From Burkholderiales bacterium (GTDB lineage Bacteria; Pseudomonadota; Gammaproteobacteria; Burkholderiales; UBA11063), in the NCBI GenBank assembly GCA_019744945.1, contig JAIETT010000199.1, positions 1 through 32,533 on the forward strand: a DNA stretch of 32,533 nucleotides, read 5' to 3'. Positions within the stretch are counted from its first letter, which is position 1. Every line of letters starts with the position of its first letter. Below the pieces are notes generated by a model. That model did no database searches. It was not told the DNA's origin and saw only the letters and a program-made list of their open reading frames with translations. Shown piece after piece: positions 1-8,744 of the stretch. The position numbers and the translations under genes are program-made.

Positions 1-420
1 GGCGACACGCCAGTAACAATCCCAAATTGTAGCGGTATGCCTATCGGTGTACCATCATTTGCAACTGGTTATAAGGGTTTAGCCGAAGTTTTAAAAGACA
101 ATACCACGGCAACATATCCAACTAGTGTTGACATTAGCTCTTATGATCCTGTGTCGTATTATACGTATAACCGTTATTTGTTTAGAGCTAGTCAGCAATT
201 TTTAAAGCAAATGCAAGATTTAACCGTGATTGTTAATGGTGGTGCGCAGCCATCAATTAAAAATGCAGTAATGGTAACAAGTCTTATTTCATCAAATCCG
301 TATGTGGCAAGCGGCGAAAGTGTTACAATCACCGTGAGTTATACTATTTACGCTGGGGTTCCTGCTCCAATCGTTCCTGGTAACTATACTGCGTCATTTA
401 CTTGCAAAGCTAATTACTAA
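1..420 (+). CDS. C-terminal part of an unknown, possibly secreted or surface protein, truncated by the window start
   Basis: The frame of ORF 37..420 is open back to base 1 (GDTPVTIPNCSGMPIG...), so the listed start is probably internal; Thr/Ser/Tyr-rich beta-like composition. Confidence 0.6.
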   Translation, partial: GDTPVTIPNCSGMPIGVPSFATGYKGLAEVLKDNTTATYPTSVDISSYDPVSYYTYNRYLFRASQQFLKQMQDLTVIVNGGAQPSIKNAVMVTSLISSNPYVASGESVTITVSYTIYAGVPAPIVPGNYTASFTCKANY

Positions 421-435
421 TAAAACATCATCGAG

Positions 436-657
436 GTGGTAACGCCTCGTATCAATAAACATAAACCAATTATTAAGTCTAAAGAATCGAATAAAATGCC
501 TAATTTAAAGCCATTAATTGCAATTTCAAATAGTCAGCTTGCAAAATACTGCCTAGAATTCAACTGCAAGACGGCTGAGTGTATAGATCTCGAACATTTA
601 AAAACTTGGTTACATACACCTGAACAAGAAAATGAGGTAAAGGATGATAAGGATTAA
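436..657 (+). CDS. small hypothetical protein (start uncertain: GTG 436 or ATG 496)
   Basis: ORF overlapping the next ORF start. Confidence 0.45.
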   Translation: MVTPRINKHKPIIKSKESNKMPNLKPLIAISNSQLAKYCLEFNCKTAECIDLEHLKTWLHTPEQENEVKDDKD

Positions 658-1051
658 AGTCTTGATGGTTATATCAATGCTTGCAACTGTAGCATTCGCA
701 GATAATCAGGTATTAGAACAATACACAGTCAACAATCTTAACGTCAATGCTCAAACCGCTTCAATTGTACAAGGTATCCAAGAGTTTGGCGCAACTCAAG
801 TTCAAATTCAGTATGCCGGTGCATACATATTTTTAGCTAATGAAGTTATGGTTGGAATTACATCACAAAGTTCAGTTCCAGTCCAATTAGTACCACTCAA
901 TGCTTACTACACTTACAATAACGGTCAAATTACGGTAAGTCTAATTGGTGATCCAACCAAGCAATCTGGTAACGATACCAGTAATCAACAATCCAGTGGT
1001 AGTTTTTTTGATTATACTACCCCCGAGAGCGGATTTTTCTATAATCAATAA
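644..1051 (+). CDS. hypothetical secreted protein with N-terminal signal peptide
   Basis: MIRIKVLMVISMLATVAFA-DNQ signal-peptide-like start; followed directly by an intrinsic terminator. Confidence 0.7.
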   Translation: MIRIKVLMVISMLATVAFADNQVLEQYTVNNLNVNAQTASIVQGIQEFGATQVQIQYAGAYIFLANEVMVGITSQSSVPVQLVPLNAYYTYNNGQITVSLIGDPTKQSGNDTSNQQSSGSFFDYTTPESGFFYNQ

Positions 1052-1078
1052 AAAAACACCCTGAAAAGGGTGTTTTTT
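1051..1078 (+). terminator. intrinsic terminator
   Basis: AAAAAACACCCTgaaaAGGGTGTTTTTT. Confidence 0.9.
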
Positions 1079-1129
1079 GGCAGTGTTAAGAATGACGAAG
1101 TAAATCGCCAGTTGATTCACTAAATTTAA

Positions 1130-1252
1130 TCAGTGATTAGTTTTAGTTTTTGGATTTTCATTATCTTCTTTAAAGAAAGCAAGGCACAATACACCTAATA
1201 TGACTAAAATAAGGAATCCGGTAAAAAGCATTAATGGTCCATTACTCATCAT
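1130..1252 (-). CDS. 40-aa single-TM small protein, not in the supplied ORF track
   Basis: MMSNGPLMLFTGFLILVILGVLCLAFFKEDNENPKTKTNH*; its start overlaps the stop of ORF 1242..1442(-), compatible with translational coupling. Confidence 0.55.
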   Translation of the reverse strand: MMSNGPLMLFTGFLILVILGVLCLAFFKEDNENPKTKTNH

Positions 1253-1442
1253 GATTTAATCCCTCCACAAAGACAGCAAGAAACTGTAAAAAAATCCAGA
1301 AAATTAGAATTAATATGATTATACCATAAGTAAGACTATGGGTCAATTGGTGATAAATTGCACCTTGAGCCCAAGACAGCAGTCTTAATTGATCTGCAAT
1401 CTTGTCAAATAACTTAAGCTTAAATTTATACTTGAATTTCAT
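1242..1442 (-). CDS. small membrane protein
   Basis: 66-aa ORF with hydrophobic segment IIILILIFWIFLQFLAVF. Confidence 0.6.
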   Translation of the reverse strand: MKFKYKFKLKLFDKIADQLRLLSWAQGAIYHQLTHSLTYGIIILILIFWIFLQFLAVFVEGLNHDE

Positions 1443-1472
1443 AAGTACCTCACAAAAATGAGGCAGTTGTTC

Positions 1473-1498
1473 ACCAGAGGTGAAAAACCACCTCTGGT
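1473..1498 (-). promoter_or_regulatory. perfect 10-bp hairpin between minus-strand ORFs (leader structure or terminator)
   Basis: ACCAGAGGTG-aaaaac-CACCTCTGGT; a second small hairpin CCTCA-caaaaa-TGAGG follows at 1448-1463. Confidence 0.6.
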
Positions 1499-1509
1499 TA
1501 AATAATTTT

Positions 1510-1722
1510 TTATTGAATAGAATCTAATTTAGTTTTTAATTCAGCTAATTCAAATTCGTACTCTTCTAATTGATCTTGACTTTCAAAATATTCAAGCTGT
1601 CCAGGTCCAAATAAACCAAGTTCTTCAATTGAACTAATTTTATATTCAAGCTTGGATATTTTATTTTTAATTTCTAAGATTTCACATGGATACATAATAA
1701 TTCCTATAGTAAAAGAAATCAC
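1510..1722 (-). CDS. small coiled-coil-like hypothetical protein
   Basis: 70-aa charged, Leu/Glu/Lys-rich ORF. Confidence 0.6.
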   Translation of the reverse strand: MISFTIGIIMYPCEILEIKNKISKLEYKISSIEELGLFGPGQLEYFESQDQLEEYEFELAELKTKLDSIQ

Positions 1723-1733
1723 ACGATAAATCC

Positions 1734-1761
1734 CAACGGGATTACCGAAGCAATCCCATTG
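1734..1761 (-). promoter_or_regulatory. UUCG-capped leader hairpin, copy 1
   Basis: Minus RNA CAAUGGGAUUGC-UUCG-GUAAUCCCGUUG, 12 bp including wobbles. Confidence 0.65.
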
Positions 1762-1781
1762 TTATAAAATTTCACTAAACT

Positions 1782-2003
1782 TTAAAAAGCACACCCAGGA
1801 TCTACATCAACAACCTCTTTCTGAATACTGAAACTTTCTGGAAGTACACAATACTTAAAAGGCCGCCGATAATATTCATCTGTATTAACTCTACACTCCT
1901 CAGCTTCTTTCAAAGTTTCAAAAGTCTCAATGATACAAAAAACCTTTGGGTTTGCATTGTTAACAAATAACGGAAATTCTACTAAATAATAATTCTCAGC
2001 CAT
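1782..2003 (-). CDS. small hypothetical protein
   Basis: 73-aa ORF. Confidence 0.6.
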   Translation of the reverse strand: MAENYYLVEFPLFVNNANPKVFCIIETFETLKEAEECRVNTDEYYRRPFKYCVLPESFSIQKEVVDVDPGCAF

Positions 2004-2038
2004 AATAATTCCTTAAATATAAAGAATCGCATGATAAT

Positions 2039-2070
2039 CCCAATTGGATCACCGAAGCAATCCAGTTGGG
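2039..2070 (-). promoter_or_regulatory. UUCG-capped leader hairpin, copy 2
   Basis: Minus RNA CCCAACUGGAUUGC-UUCG-GUGAUCCAAUUGGG, 13 of 14 positions pair. Confidence 0.65.
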
Positions 2071-2149
2071 TTTTAGTTACATAATAGATGATACGTAATC
2101 TCATTTTAGAATTACTCAAAAATTTTTAAACTATTTTATATTTTTCCTC

Positions 2150-2196
2150 AAAATACGCGTTTTCGTTGGTATATTTTAATTTTATGATTGATAAAA
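2150..2196 (+). promoter_or_regulatory. dispersed promoter-like element, copy 1 (box plus -10-like TAAAAT)
   Basis: AAAATACGCGTTTCGTTGGTA (one T fewer than the other copies), 20-nt gap, TAAAAT. Confidence 0.55.
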
Positions 2197-2429
2197 TTAG
2201 CGCTTAATTTGTAACGCTATAGGGATAACAATCATGTCAGTACAATTTGGGTTCAATTTAGGCATTAGTAACATAGGGTGGGTGTAATGTATTATTGTCA
2301 AGTGTAAATTATTTTAAAGAAAGACTATTTATGAAAAAAATACTATTAATTCTTGCGGCTTCTTTGGCAATTGAATGAATATAAAACGTATCGGTATTAC
2401 CTAGATGAAATTTCTCGGAGGTTATAAAA

Positions 2430-2843
2430 ATGTTATATAAAGTCAAAAATATTAGCGAGTTCCTTAAAGATGGATACAAGATATTGCCGATTAATCTTGA
2501 TATAGGATTTTGCAATGAATCCAACGAAATTTTTATAAAACCAATGTCAATATGGTTTCAACTTAAACATTACAATAAAGGTTCAAGGCTTGATGAGAAA
2601 AGTAAGTATTTTTTTGGTAAGGCTTTATATGAGGAATGGGCTATTTTCTTGCAAAACTGCAAAATTGTAGCTAACAACAAAACTAAAATAATTGTAATTA
2701 AGCCAGCTAGTATTTTATATCAATTATACTATTTAGCAACCTTTGGTTATTTAAGGCAACAAAAAATTTTAACTGAAGATTACACTATAGCGCATCGAGT
2801 AATTGATTTTTTGCATAGTAAAAAATTTAGAAAGGGTGCGTAG
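2430..2843 (+). CDS. hypothetical protein
   Basis: 137-aa ORF preceded by a GGAGG-like RBS (tcggaggttataaaaatg). Confidence 0.65.
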   Translation: MLYKVKNISEFLKDGYKILPINLDIGFCNESNEIFIKPMSIWFQLKHYNKGSRLDEKSKYFFGKALYEEWAIFLQNCKIVANNKTKIIVIKPASILYQLYYLATFGYLRQQKILTEDYTIAHRVIDFLHSKKFRKGA

Positions 2844-2852
2844 TTAGCTGAA

Positions 2853-4091
2853 ATGAAACAACAACAACCATCATTATTTGATAACATTACTCAGGCGTAC
2901 TTAGGACGCGATGAGGTGTCAAATCAAGAACTTTATACTATATTGGCAGCCAAAGGTGTGGATAGTTCTGCGTTAGATAAGAAATCACCAGTTGGTAAAT
3001 CAGGATCGCAGCATAGTTTACTTAAACGTTCGATTCGATGGCAGCAGCAAACGCTAAAACAGTTAAATTTATTAGAGAAAGTTGCAAATAAGCGATCTAT
3101 TTGGAAATTAACAGATGGTGGTAAAAAGAAATTTTCGGCATTACATGAAATTAATGATGGGCACGTGGTGTTGGCATTTTCTACAACGCTTGGTTTGGCG
3201 CTTTGGGCAAACTGCAAAACGTTATTTTCAGCTATAAATGAACCGATTGCACTTAGTATTTCTTCTCCACCATACCCATTGAATAACCCTAAAGCATATG
3301 GCAATGTAAAAGAATCTGTATATGTTGACTGGATTTGCGAAGCTATAGAACCAATTGTTAAAAACTTAGTTAAAGGCGGCTCAATTGTTATTAATGTTGG
3401 CAATGATGTGTTTTTAAAAGGCTTACCAGCCAGATCCAATTATAGAGAGCGTATGGTTATAGCCTTTGAAGATCGTTTAGGGTTATTTAAAATGGATGAA
3501 ATTCCGTGGATAAACACGTCAAAAGCACCTGGTCCAATATTTTGGTCTAGTATAACTAGGCAGCAGCTTAATTCCGCGTGGGAGCCTGTTTATTGGTTTA
3601 CTAATGACCCCAAAAAATGTTTATCTAATAATAGAAGAGTACTACAAACACATTCTGAAAAACATTTGCAATGGTTAAAAAATAGATCCTTGACTGAAAC
3701 TGTAAGTGAGCGTGTAAACTCAGATGGCGCACATAAAGTAAGACGCGATAGTTACGCCAACATTACGGATGGAAAAATACCTAGAAATATATTTGTAAGA
3801 GGTCATCGATGCGTGGATCAGAATTTATATAAATCAAATTGTCTTAAATTAGGCATACAGCCTCATGGCGCGCCATTTCCACTTGAGTTAGCTAAATTCT
3901 TTATTGAGTTTTTAACTAAAGTAGATGATTTAGTTGTCGATCCTTTCGCTGGTAGCTTTACCGTTGCAAAAGCAGCAGAAACACTTGATCGAAAATGGAT
4001 CTGTACTGATATTATTTGGGAGTATTTACGTGGTAGCTATACAAGATTTGATAATGCGGTTATGAATAGTGAGTTTAGTTTTATTAATTAA
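2853..4091 (+). CDS. site-specific DNA methyltransferase (N4/N6 type) with N-terminal winged-helix-like region
   Basis: SPPY catalytic motif (LSISSPPYPLNN) and C-terminal DPFAGSFTVAKAAETLDRKWICTDI SAM-binding motif. Confidence 0.85.
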   Translation: MKQQQPSLFDNITQAYLGRDEVSNQELYTILAAKGVDSSALDKKSPVGKSGSQHSLLKRSIRWQQQTLKQLNLLEKVANKRSIWKLTDGGKKKFSALHEINDGHVVLAFSTTLGLALWANCKTLFSAINEPIALSISSPPYPLNNPKAYGNVKESVYVDWICEAIEPIVKNLVKGGSIVINVGNDVFLKGLPARSNYRERMVIAFEDRLGLFKMDEIPWINTSKAPGPIFWSSITRQQLNSAWEPVYWFTNDPKKCLSNNRRVLQTHSEKHLQWLKNRSLTETVSERVNSDGAHKVRRDSYANITDGKIPRNIFVRGHRCVDQNLYKSNCLKLGIQPHGAPFPLELAKFFIEFLTKVDDLVVDPFAGSFTVAKAAETLDRKWICTDIIWEYLRGSYTRFDNAVMNSEFSFIN

Positions 4092-4209
4092 TTATAGGTC
4101 TTATTTTAAAAAGGAACTACGAAAGGTTTAATTATGATCAATCAACACAGTAATTATATACTAAGTGAATCCGTGAGGGTTCTATAACAGATAACCTGCC
4201 AAGAGCACA

Positions 4210-4271
4210 ATTATATACTAAGTGAATCTAATTTGTTCACTCTTATAGTTAAAATAAACTCAAAATACGCG
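4210..4271 (+). repeat. 62-bp direct repeat copy A, ending inside a truncated dispersed element
   Basis: ATTATATACTAAGTGAATCTAATTTGTTCACTCTTATAGTTAAAATAAACTCAAAATACGCG; near-identical at 4668-4728; a 19-bp partial copy at 4153-4171. Confidence 0.85.
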
Positions 4272-4283
4272 GCCTTTTTTATG

Positions 4284-4634
4284 TCACATCTTTTTCTTTA
4301 TTTTATTGCACCCTGAATAAAAATATACCGCTGTAAATAATGCAGAAAATATTGTTCCTAGTATTGTCAAAATTAAAATCAATATTGTAAATGGAAAGAA
4401 CACAATTACCAGTATAATCCAAACCCAATTTGGAATATAGATATAGTTAAGTTCGTTTTTTCTTTTAGGATTTTCTCTAAAAAATATAAATGGATTTAGT
4501 TGTCTCAGACATAAAATCAACAAATACCTCCATGTAAAGGTATTATTCTGTTCTTCTTTTATAGTTTTAATAAATTCATCCACAACATACAAATCAATGA
4601 GAAAAACCCAAACCACCAAAAGTATATCTCCCAT
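4284..4634 (-). CDS. small multi-TM membrane protein, flanked by direct repeats
   Basis: 116-aa ORF with strongly hydrophobic segments. Confidence 0.55.
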   Translation of the reverse strand: MGDILLVVWVFLIDLYVVDEFIKTIKEEQNNTFTWRYLLILCLRQLNPFIFFRENPKRKNELNYIYIPNWVWIILVIVFFPFTILILILTILGTIFSALFTAVYFYSGCNKIKKKM

Positions 4635-4667
4635 ATTTTATTTCTTTCAAATAACTTTAACAGTTGG

Positions 4668-4728
4668 ATTATATACTAAGTGAATCTAATTTGTTCACGT
4701 TATAGTTAAAATAAACTCAAAATACGCG
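4668..4728 (+). repeat. direct repeat copy B
   Basis: See 4210-4271. Confidence 0.85.
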
Positions 4729-4766
4729 TTTTCGTTGGTGTTTTTATTATTTTGAAATTGTATAAT
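4719..4766 (+). promoter_or_regulatory. dispersed promoter-like element, copy 2 (box plus -10 TATAAT)
   Basis: AAAATACGCGTTTTCGTTGGTG, 20-nt gap, TATAAT; first gene begins at 4819. Confidence 0.7.
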
Positions 4767-4818
4767 TCTATTTCATTTGAACTTATAGCTATTTGTTTAC
4801 AATTAAGGAGTAACTAAA

Positions 4819-5631
4819 ATGTTAAATAAATTAGAGGCTGGTAATAAGATTTATAGGTATTGCAATAATCTAATAAATGTTGGCTGGTTCACTGGTTATA
4901 TTATTAACTTAAGCCCAGACCGTAAATCTTTTTATATTCGTCAATCTCGTTATGCGTCTCATCTATTTTTAGTTGAAATGGCGCATAATGATTTTTTGCC
5001 AAGTATTTTTAAAGAGGGCTCTGGAATCAAAATTATGGCACGCTTAATCCAGCACGACATTAATGGTATGAAATCTATAAAGCTATTGCCACTTTATGCT
5101 GAACGCGCCGCAAAAAGTCAATTACCTGACATTGATGACGTCAATACCGAAGACTCTCCAAAAGTGAAAACTTTCAACCCTTATTTTTCTTATAATCTTA
5201 CACCAGTTCCAGGCTCGGCCATTAATACCGTATTGGTTGCTGGATTCATTGATACACTTATTCATGACACGCATGAAAATGGCGAAGTTAAAGGTGATTG
5301 TTTGTTAATGGGATTAAGAACAGGGTTAAATGATGTTCTGCCGGTTAGGATATACGGAAATAGAGCGGCCTCTGAATTTAACACCATAAAAAGAACAAAA
5401 GACAAAGGTAAATTTCAACCAGTAGCTTTTGACACTCAGCTGCGGTCTAAAATAATCAAAATTGATGATCCTGAACAAGGGGAGTTGAATCATATTATCT
5501 CTTACGTCCACTCTAGTGTAATCACTACAATGGATCCAAATGATTGTGAAGAACATTTTCTTGGCACTCCAGATTGGTTTCTGCAGGTGCAAAAAGAGTG
5601 GTTAGCTCAGCAAACTGAAATTCAGAAATAA
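4819..5631 (+). CDS. hypothetical protein, first gene of the apparent transfer operon
   Basis: 270-aa ORF with RBS aaggag. Confidence 0.7.
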   Translation: MLNKLEAGNKIYRYCNNLINVGWFTGYIINLSPDRKSFYIRQSRYASHLFLVEMAHNDFLPSIFKEGSGIKIMARLIQHDINGMKSIKLLPLYAERAAKSQLPDIDDVNTEDSPKVKTFNPYFSYNLTPVPGSAINTVLVAGFIDTLIHDTHENGEVKGDCLLMGLRTGLNDVLPVRIYGNRAASEFNTIKRTKDKGKFQPVAFDTQLRSKIIKIDDPEQGELNHIISYVHSSVITTMDPNDCEEHFLGTPDWFLQVQKEWLAQQTEIQK

Positions 5632-5639
5632 ATCTAAAC

Positions 5640-6182
5640 ATGAGTAACTTTAGTTTGCAAGATTGGTATTTATCTGATAGTCAAATCAAATTGATTTCAG
5701 TTATTAAACATCATGTAAAAGCAATTTTAGTTACTCCTGGTGCAAAACAATTAAATAGTTTAACCTGGATGTTTGAAAATCATCAAATATTGGGACAGGT
5801 TTCTTTACAAGACTGTTGTTCAGCGTTGGAAATATCAATAAGTTTAATTCGCATTCGAATGCAATATGAAATATACGCAAATCACTTAAATTTAATTAAT
5901 CTTTTTAATAGTCAATTACCAGAGGTACTTTCAGAAGAGATTCTAGTTCATGTTGATATGGATTTAAATGCACTACGAGTAGCTAAATTAATTTGGAGTA
6001 ATCCTGGCGTTAACATGGAGCAACTCATTAAATTGACTGATTCAGACATTGGGTTAAGTATTCATTTAGAAAAGTTAAACAAATTTATTGCGAAACAAGA
6101 AAATCAGTACTATTTACCTGGTCGCAATATCTCTAATCATCAAAATATTAATTGGGCTAAATGCTGGAGCTTTTATGACTAA
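5640..6182 (+). CDS. hypothetical protein
   Basis: 180-aa ORF. Confidence 0.65.
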   Translation: MSNFSLQDWYLSDSQIKLISVIKHHVKAILVTPGAKQLNSLTWMFENHQILGQVSLQDCCSALEISISLIRIRMQYEIYANHLNLINLFNSQLPEVLSEEILVHVDMDLNALRVAKLIWSNPGVNMEQLIKLTDSDIGLSIHLEKLNKFIAKQENQYYLPGRNISNHQNINWAKCWSFYD

Positions 6183-7632
6183 ATATAAACACATAATCAA
6201 GTACAACCTAATAATTTATTTTGTAATTTATCTAGCTATTGCCATATGGTCATTTTTAGACAAACAAATACATATGGATGAATTAATAAATTCACTAGGC
6301 GGCGCAATGCTATTAATCATTGGAATAATTCCAACAGGCTTTGCTTCAACATTAGTTTTAATTACATTACAAAAAAAATATATAACCGATAAGCTATATA
6401 AACCTAGATCCAATGGGCGATATAGCATTACTCAAGGTGATTTGCCCGCTGTTGTTCAACATAAATTTACATCAGCAACATCAACTAAAAAATCTTTGAC
6501 ACCCAATATACTAACTTGGCTAACTAGCTTAGATGAAAGCCAATCTAAATACGCAGATCTATTTCTAACAATTGCTGGAATTTTGAAACAAAAGCGTAAT
6601 GCATTAGCTGAGTTAAACGAATCAGCTTTACTCTATACCCACAGTAAAAAAGTTACCGATGAAATTCTTAAACTCCAAAACTTAAGTGATGTTGAAGTGC
6701 AAAACCATTTTAAAAATGACGATAATTTTAAAAAACACTATCTCAATATTAGAGATGTTATAACCGCTTTACGTTCACCATTAATGGTGATAATCGGTTT
6801 ATGCCACGATGTTGGCAAATTAGACTCCCCATTATATTCAGGTCAAACATCATATCTATCAGACTTTGGTATTCGCGGAAGAAATTTATTAGCAAAACTT
6901 AAGGAAACATGGTTACTTCCTAAAGATGATTATAATGATTTATTTATTGTTATGGCAAACTATAGTAATTATGATAATGCACCTAAATTACTAAAGGATG
7001 GTGAATTAGTCGTTAAGTCCGTAAATGCAACATGCCTAACGGTAGTACTTTTGCATTGCCATGCTCTTGAGTTGAAAAACCCTTTACTAGATGAAGAAGA
7101 ACTAGATGACAACGAGCCTCTCGATTATGTAGAACCATGCTTACAATTAGCCACAGAGGTTCTCTTTACGACTAGCACAGCAGCTAAAACCAACGAATCA
7201 ATGGTTCAACCAGAACTTCAAGATGAGGAGCTTGTTGAACAATTTGAACAGATTATAACGATAGAGCAGATTCTTCCACCAACTAATGCTCCAGCTTGTA
7301 ATTTATTGACCGACGAAGAACTTCAATCTCATGAGCAAGAAATTAGCAATGTCTTGAATACAAAACGACTACATAAACAGAATCCATCTCGATGTAAATT
7401 ACCTGATGATAGGATGGAGGTAAGTAATTTATTTCCATCAAAAACACCTTCAGAGCCTTCTGTTAAAATTCAAAGATCACGCATCGGCGATGATCAACAA
7501 ATTCGCAAAAGTCTAAGGCAGACATATCAAGCATCTAAAAAACGCGAGACCAGTCCCAAATCATTTAGCATTCATAACCATATCAATAAAAAGCCAACGG
7601 AGAAATCTAATGAACAAACTGAGTCAATATAA
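6175..7632 (+). CDS. membrane-anchored HD-domain protein (possibly related to TraI_2/MobH-type HD proteins)
   Basis: ORF track begins at 6088, but ATG 6175 with upstream GGAG is more plausible. Two N-terminal TM segments, then LMVIIGLCHDVGKLDSPLYSG. Confidence 0.6.
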   Translation: MTKYKHIIKYNLIIYFVIYLAIAIWSFLDKQIHMDELINSLGGAMLLIIGIIPTGFASTLVLITLQKKYITDKLYKPRSNGRYSITQGDLPAVVQHKFTSATSTKKSLTPNILTWLTSLDESQSKYADLFLTIAGILKQKRNALAELNESALLYTHSKKVTDEILKLQNLSDVEVQNHFKNDDNFKKHYLNIRDVITALRSPLMVIIGLCHDVGKLDSPLYSGQTSYLSDFGIRGRNLLAKLKETWLLPKDDYNDLFIVMANYSNYDNAPKLLKDGELVVKSVNATCLTVVLLHCHALELKNPLLDEEELDDNEPLDYVEPCLQLATEVLFTTSTAAKTNESMVQPELQDEELVEQFEQIITIEQILPPTNAPACNLLTDEELQSHEQEISNVLNTKRLHKQNPSRCKLPDDRMEVSNLFPSKTPSEPSVKIQRSRIGDDQQIRKSLRQTYQASKKRETSPKSFSIHNHINKKPTEKSNEQTESI

Positions 7633-8419
7633 AGAATTTTGTACCACATTAAATCATTTAGTTATAACTAACGCGTCATTAGATAATATAGCAGAATTAG
7701 TATTTATTAATCGCTATTGTAATGGCTTATGCACTGGGGTTTCTCGTAAATTTAAGGTTCCAAAAGAGGACTTAATGGCAGAACTAATCTTTAAAATCTT
7801 AAATAACACATTATTAGATGCCGTTTTAAGTAAGCGTTGCGCTTTTAATGGTAGGGTATTTACATTTCAAGTTATGAATATTGCGCGATGTTTACAACGT
7901 AAAGAAAAACTGTATGACCCTCGGGATTTTAACTTAGATTGGATCGCTGCAGATGGTGACCTTGAATCTGATGTCATAGATAAACTTTCAGAAAATAAAT
8001 TAGATTTATCAATCGAAATGATTAAAATAAAGAAATTAAATGAGTTACAAGCGCTCTATGAAGATATTGGTATTAGAAAGATTAACATTAAGAATTTTTG
8101 CCAATCAATCGAGTTAAATATCTACCAATTAATGGTTCAACTTAAGATTGATAATCGGTATAAATTATTGAAACATCCTGAATGTTACACGGTTGAACTG
8201 CAAACTATTTTAAATGAATATATTGGATTATTTAACAAATGGTTTTTACAGATGGATTTATACATACAAGAACTTATTAACAAACATAATAGTTGGTTAG
8301 ATTTATATAATACACTCAAACCTAGATTGAGTTATGCGGTTTTTGTTCGAAATTACTCAGTGCCAACGATGTGGGATATGCCAGAACTTGAGTTAATGGT
8401 GGAGGGGTTAAATGTTTGA
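7610..8419 (+). CDS. hypothetical protein
   Basis: 269-aa ORF, start overlapping the preceding ORF. Confidence 0.65.
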   Translation: MNKLSQYKEFCTTLNHLVITNASLDNIAELVFINRYCNGLCTGVSRKFKVPKEDLMAELIFKILNNTLLDAVLSKRCAFNGRVFTFQVMNIARCLQRKEKLYDPRDFNLDWIAADGDLESDVIDKLSENKLDLSIEMIKIKKLNELQALYEDIGIRKINIKNFCQSIELNIYQLMVQLKIDNRYKLLKHPECYTVELQTILNEYIGLFNKWFLQMDLYIQELINKHNSWLDLYNTLKPRLSYAVFVRNYSVPTMWDMPELELMVEGLNV

Positions 8420-8744
8420 CTACTTCACTTTAAATTCAAACTGGGATATTAAAACGCTGATAGTTGGTGTGGTAATTATTATTTTGATTTATTTACTGCT
8501 TTTAGTTATACCTGGCGTTGGAGTTGTTGTCAAGCATATAACTCATACAATAACTAAATATGTGCTTCATCCACTATTTCACGCAACGGTGGTTGTAGTG
8601 GGAACTTGGATCTTACAATTTTTTTGGTTCTTGTTTAAGCATTTTCTATTTGCGGTCAAAGGTTATTGTTACCATTTAACCAGAACGCATGAAAAAATTT
8701 ATCCCAAATTGGCTAAAAAGAAAATTGGAGTTATTGATGAATAA
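8412..8744 (+). CDS. membrane protein
   Basis: 110-aa ORF with at least two hydrophobic segments. Confidence 0.65.
   Translation: MFDYFTLNSNWDIKTLIVGVVIIILIYLLLLVIPGVGVVVKHITHTITKYVLHPLFHATVVVVGTWILQFFWFLFKHFLFAVKGYCYHLTRTHEKIYPKLAKKKIGVIDE

Noticed and set aside
2933-3439. 168-aa minus ORF
   Set aside because: Fully antisense to the convincing methyltransferase CDS.
7610-8419. Possible sigma-factor-like region (VPKEDLMAELIFKIL...FTFQVMNIARCLQRKEK)
   Set aside because: Pattern similarity is weak and no clear region 4 HTH is visible; kept as hypothetical.
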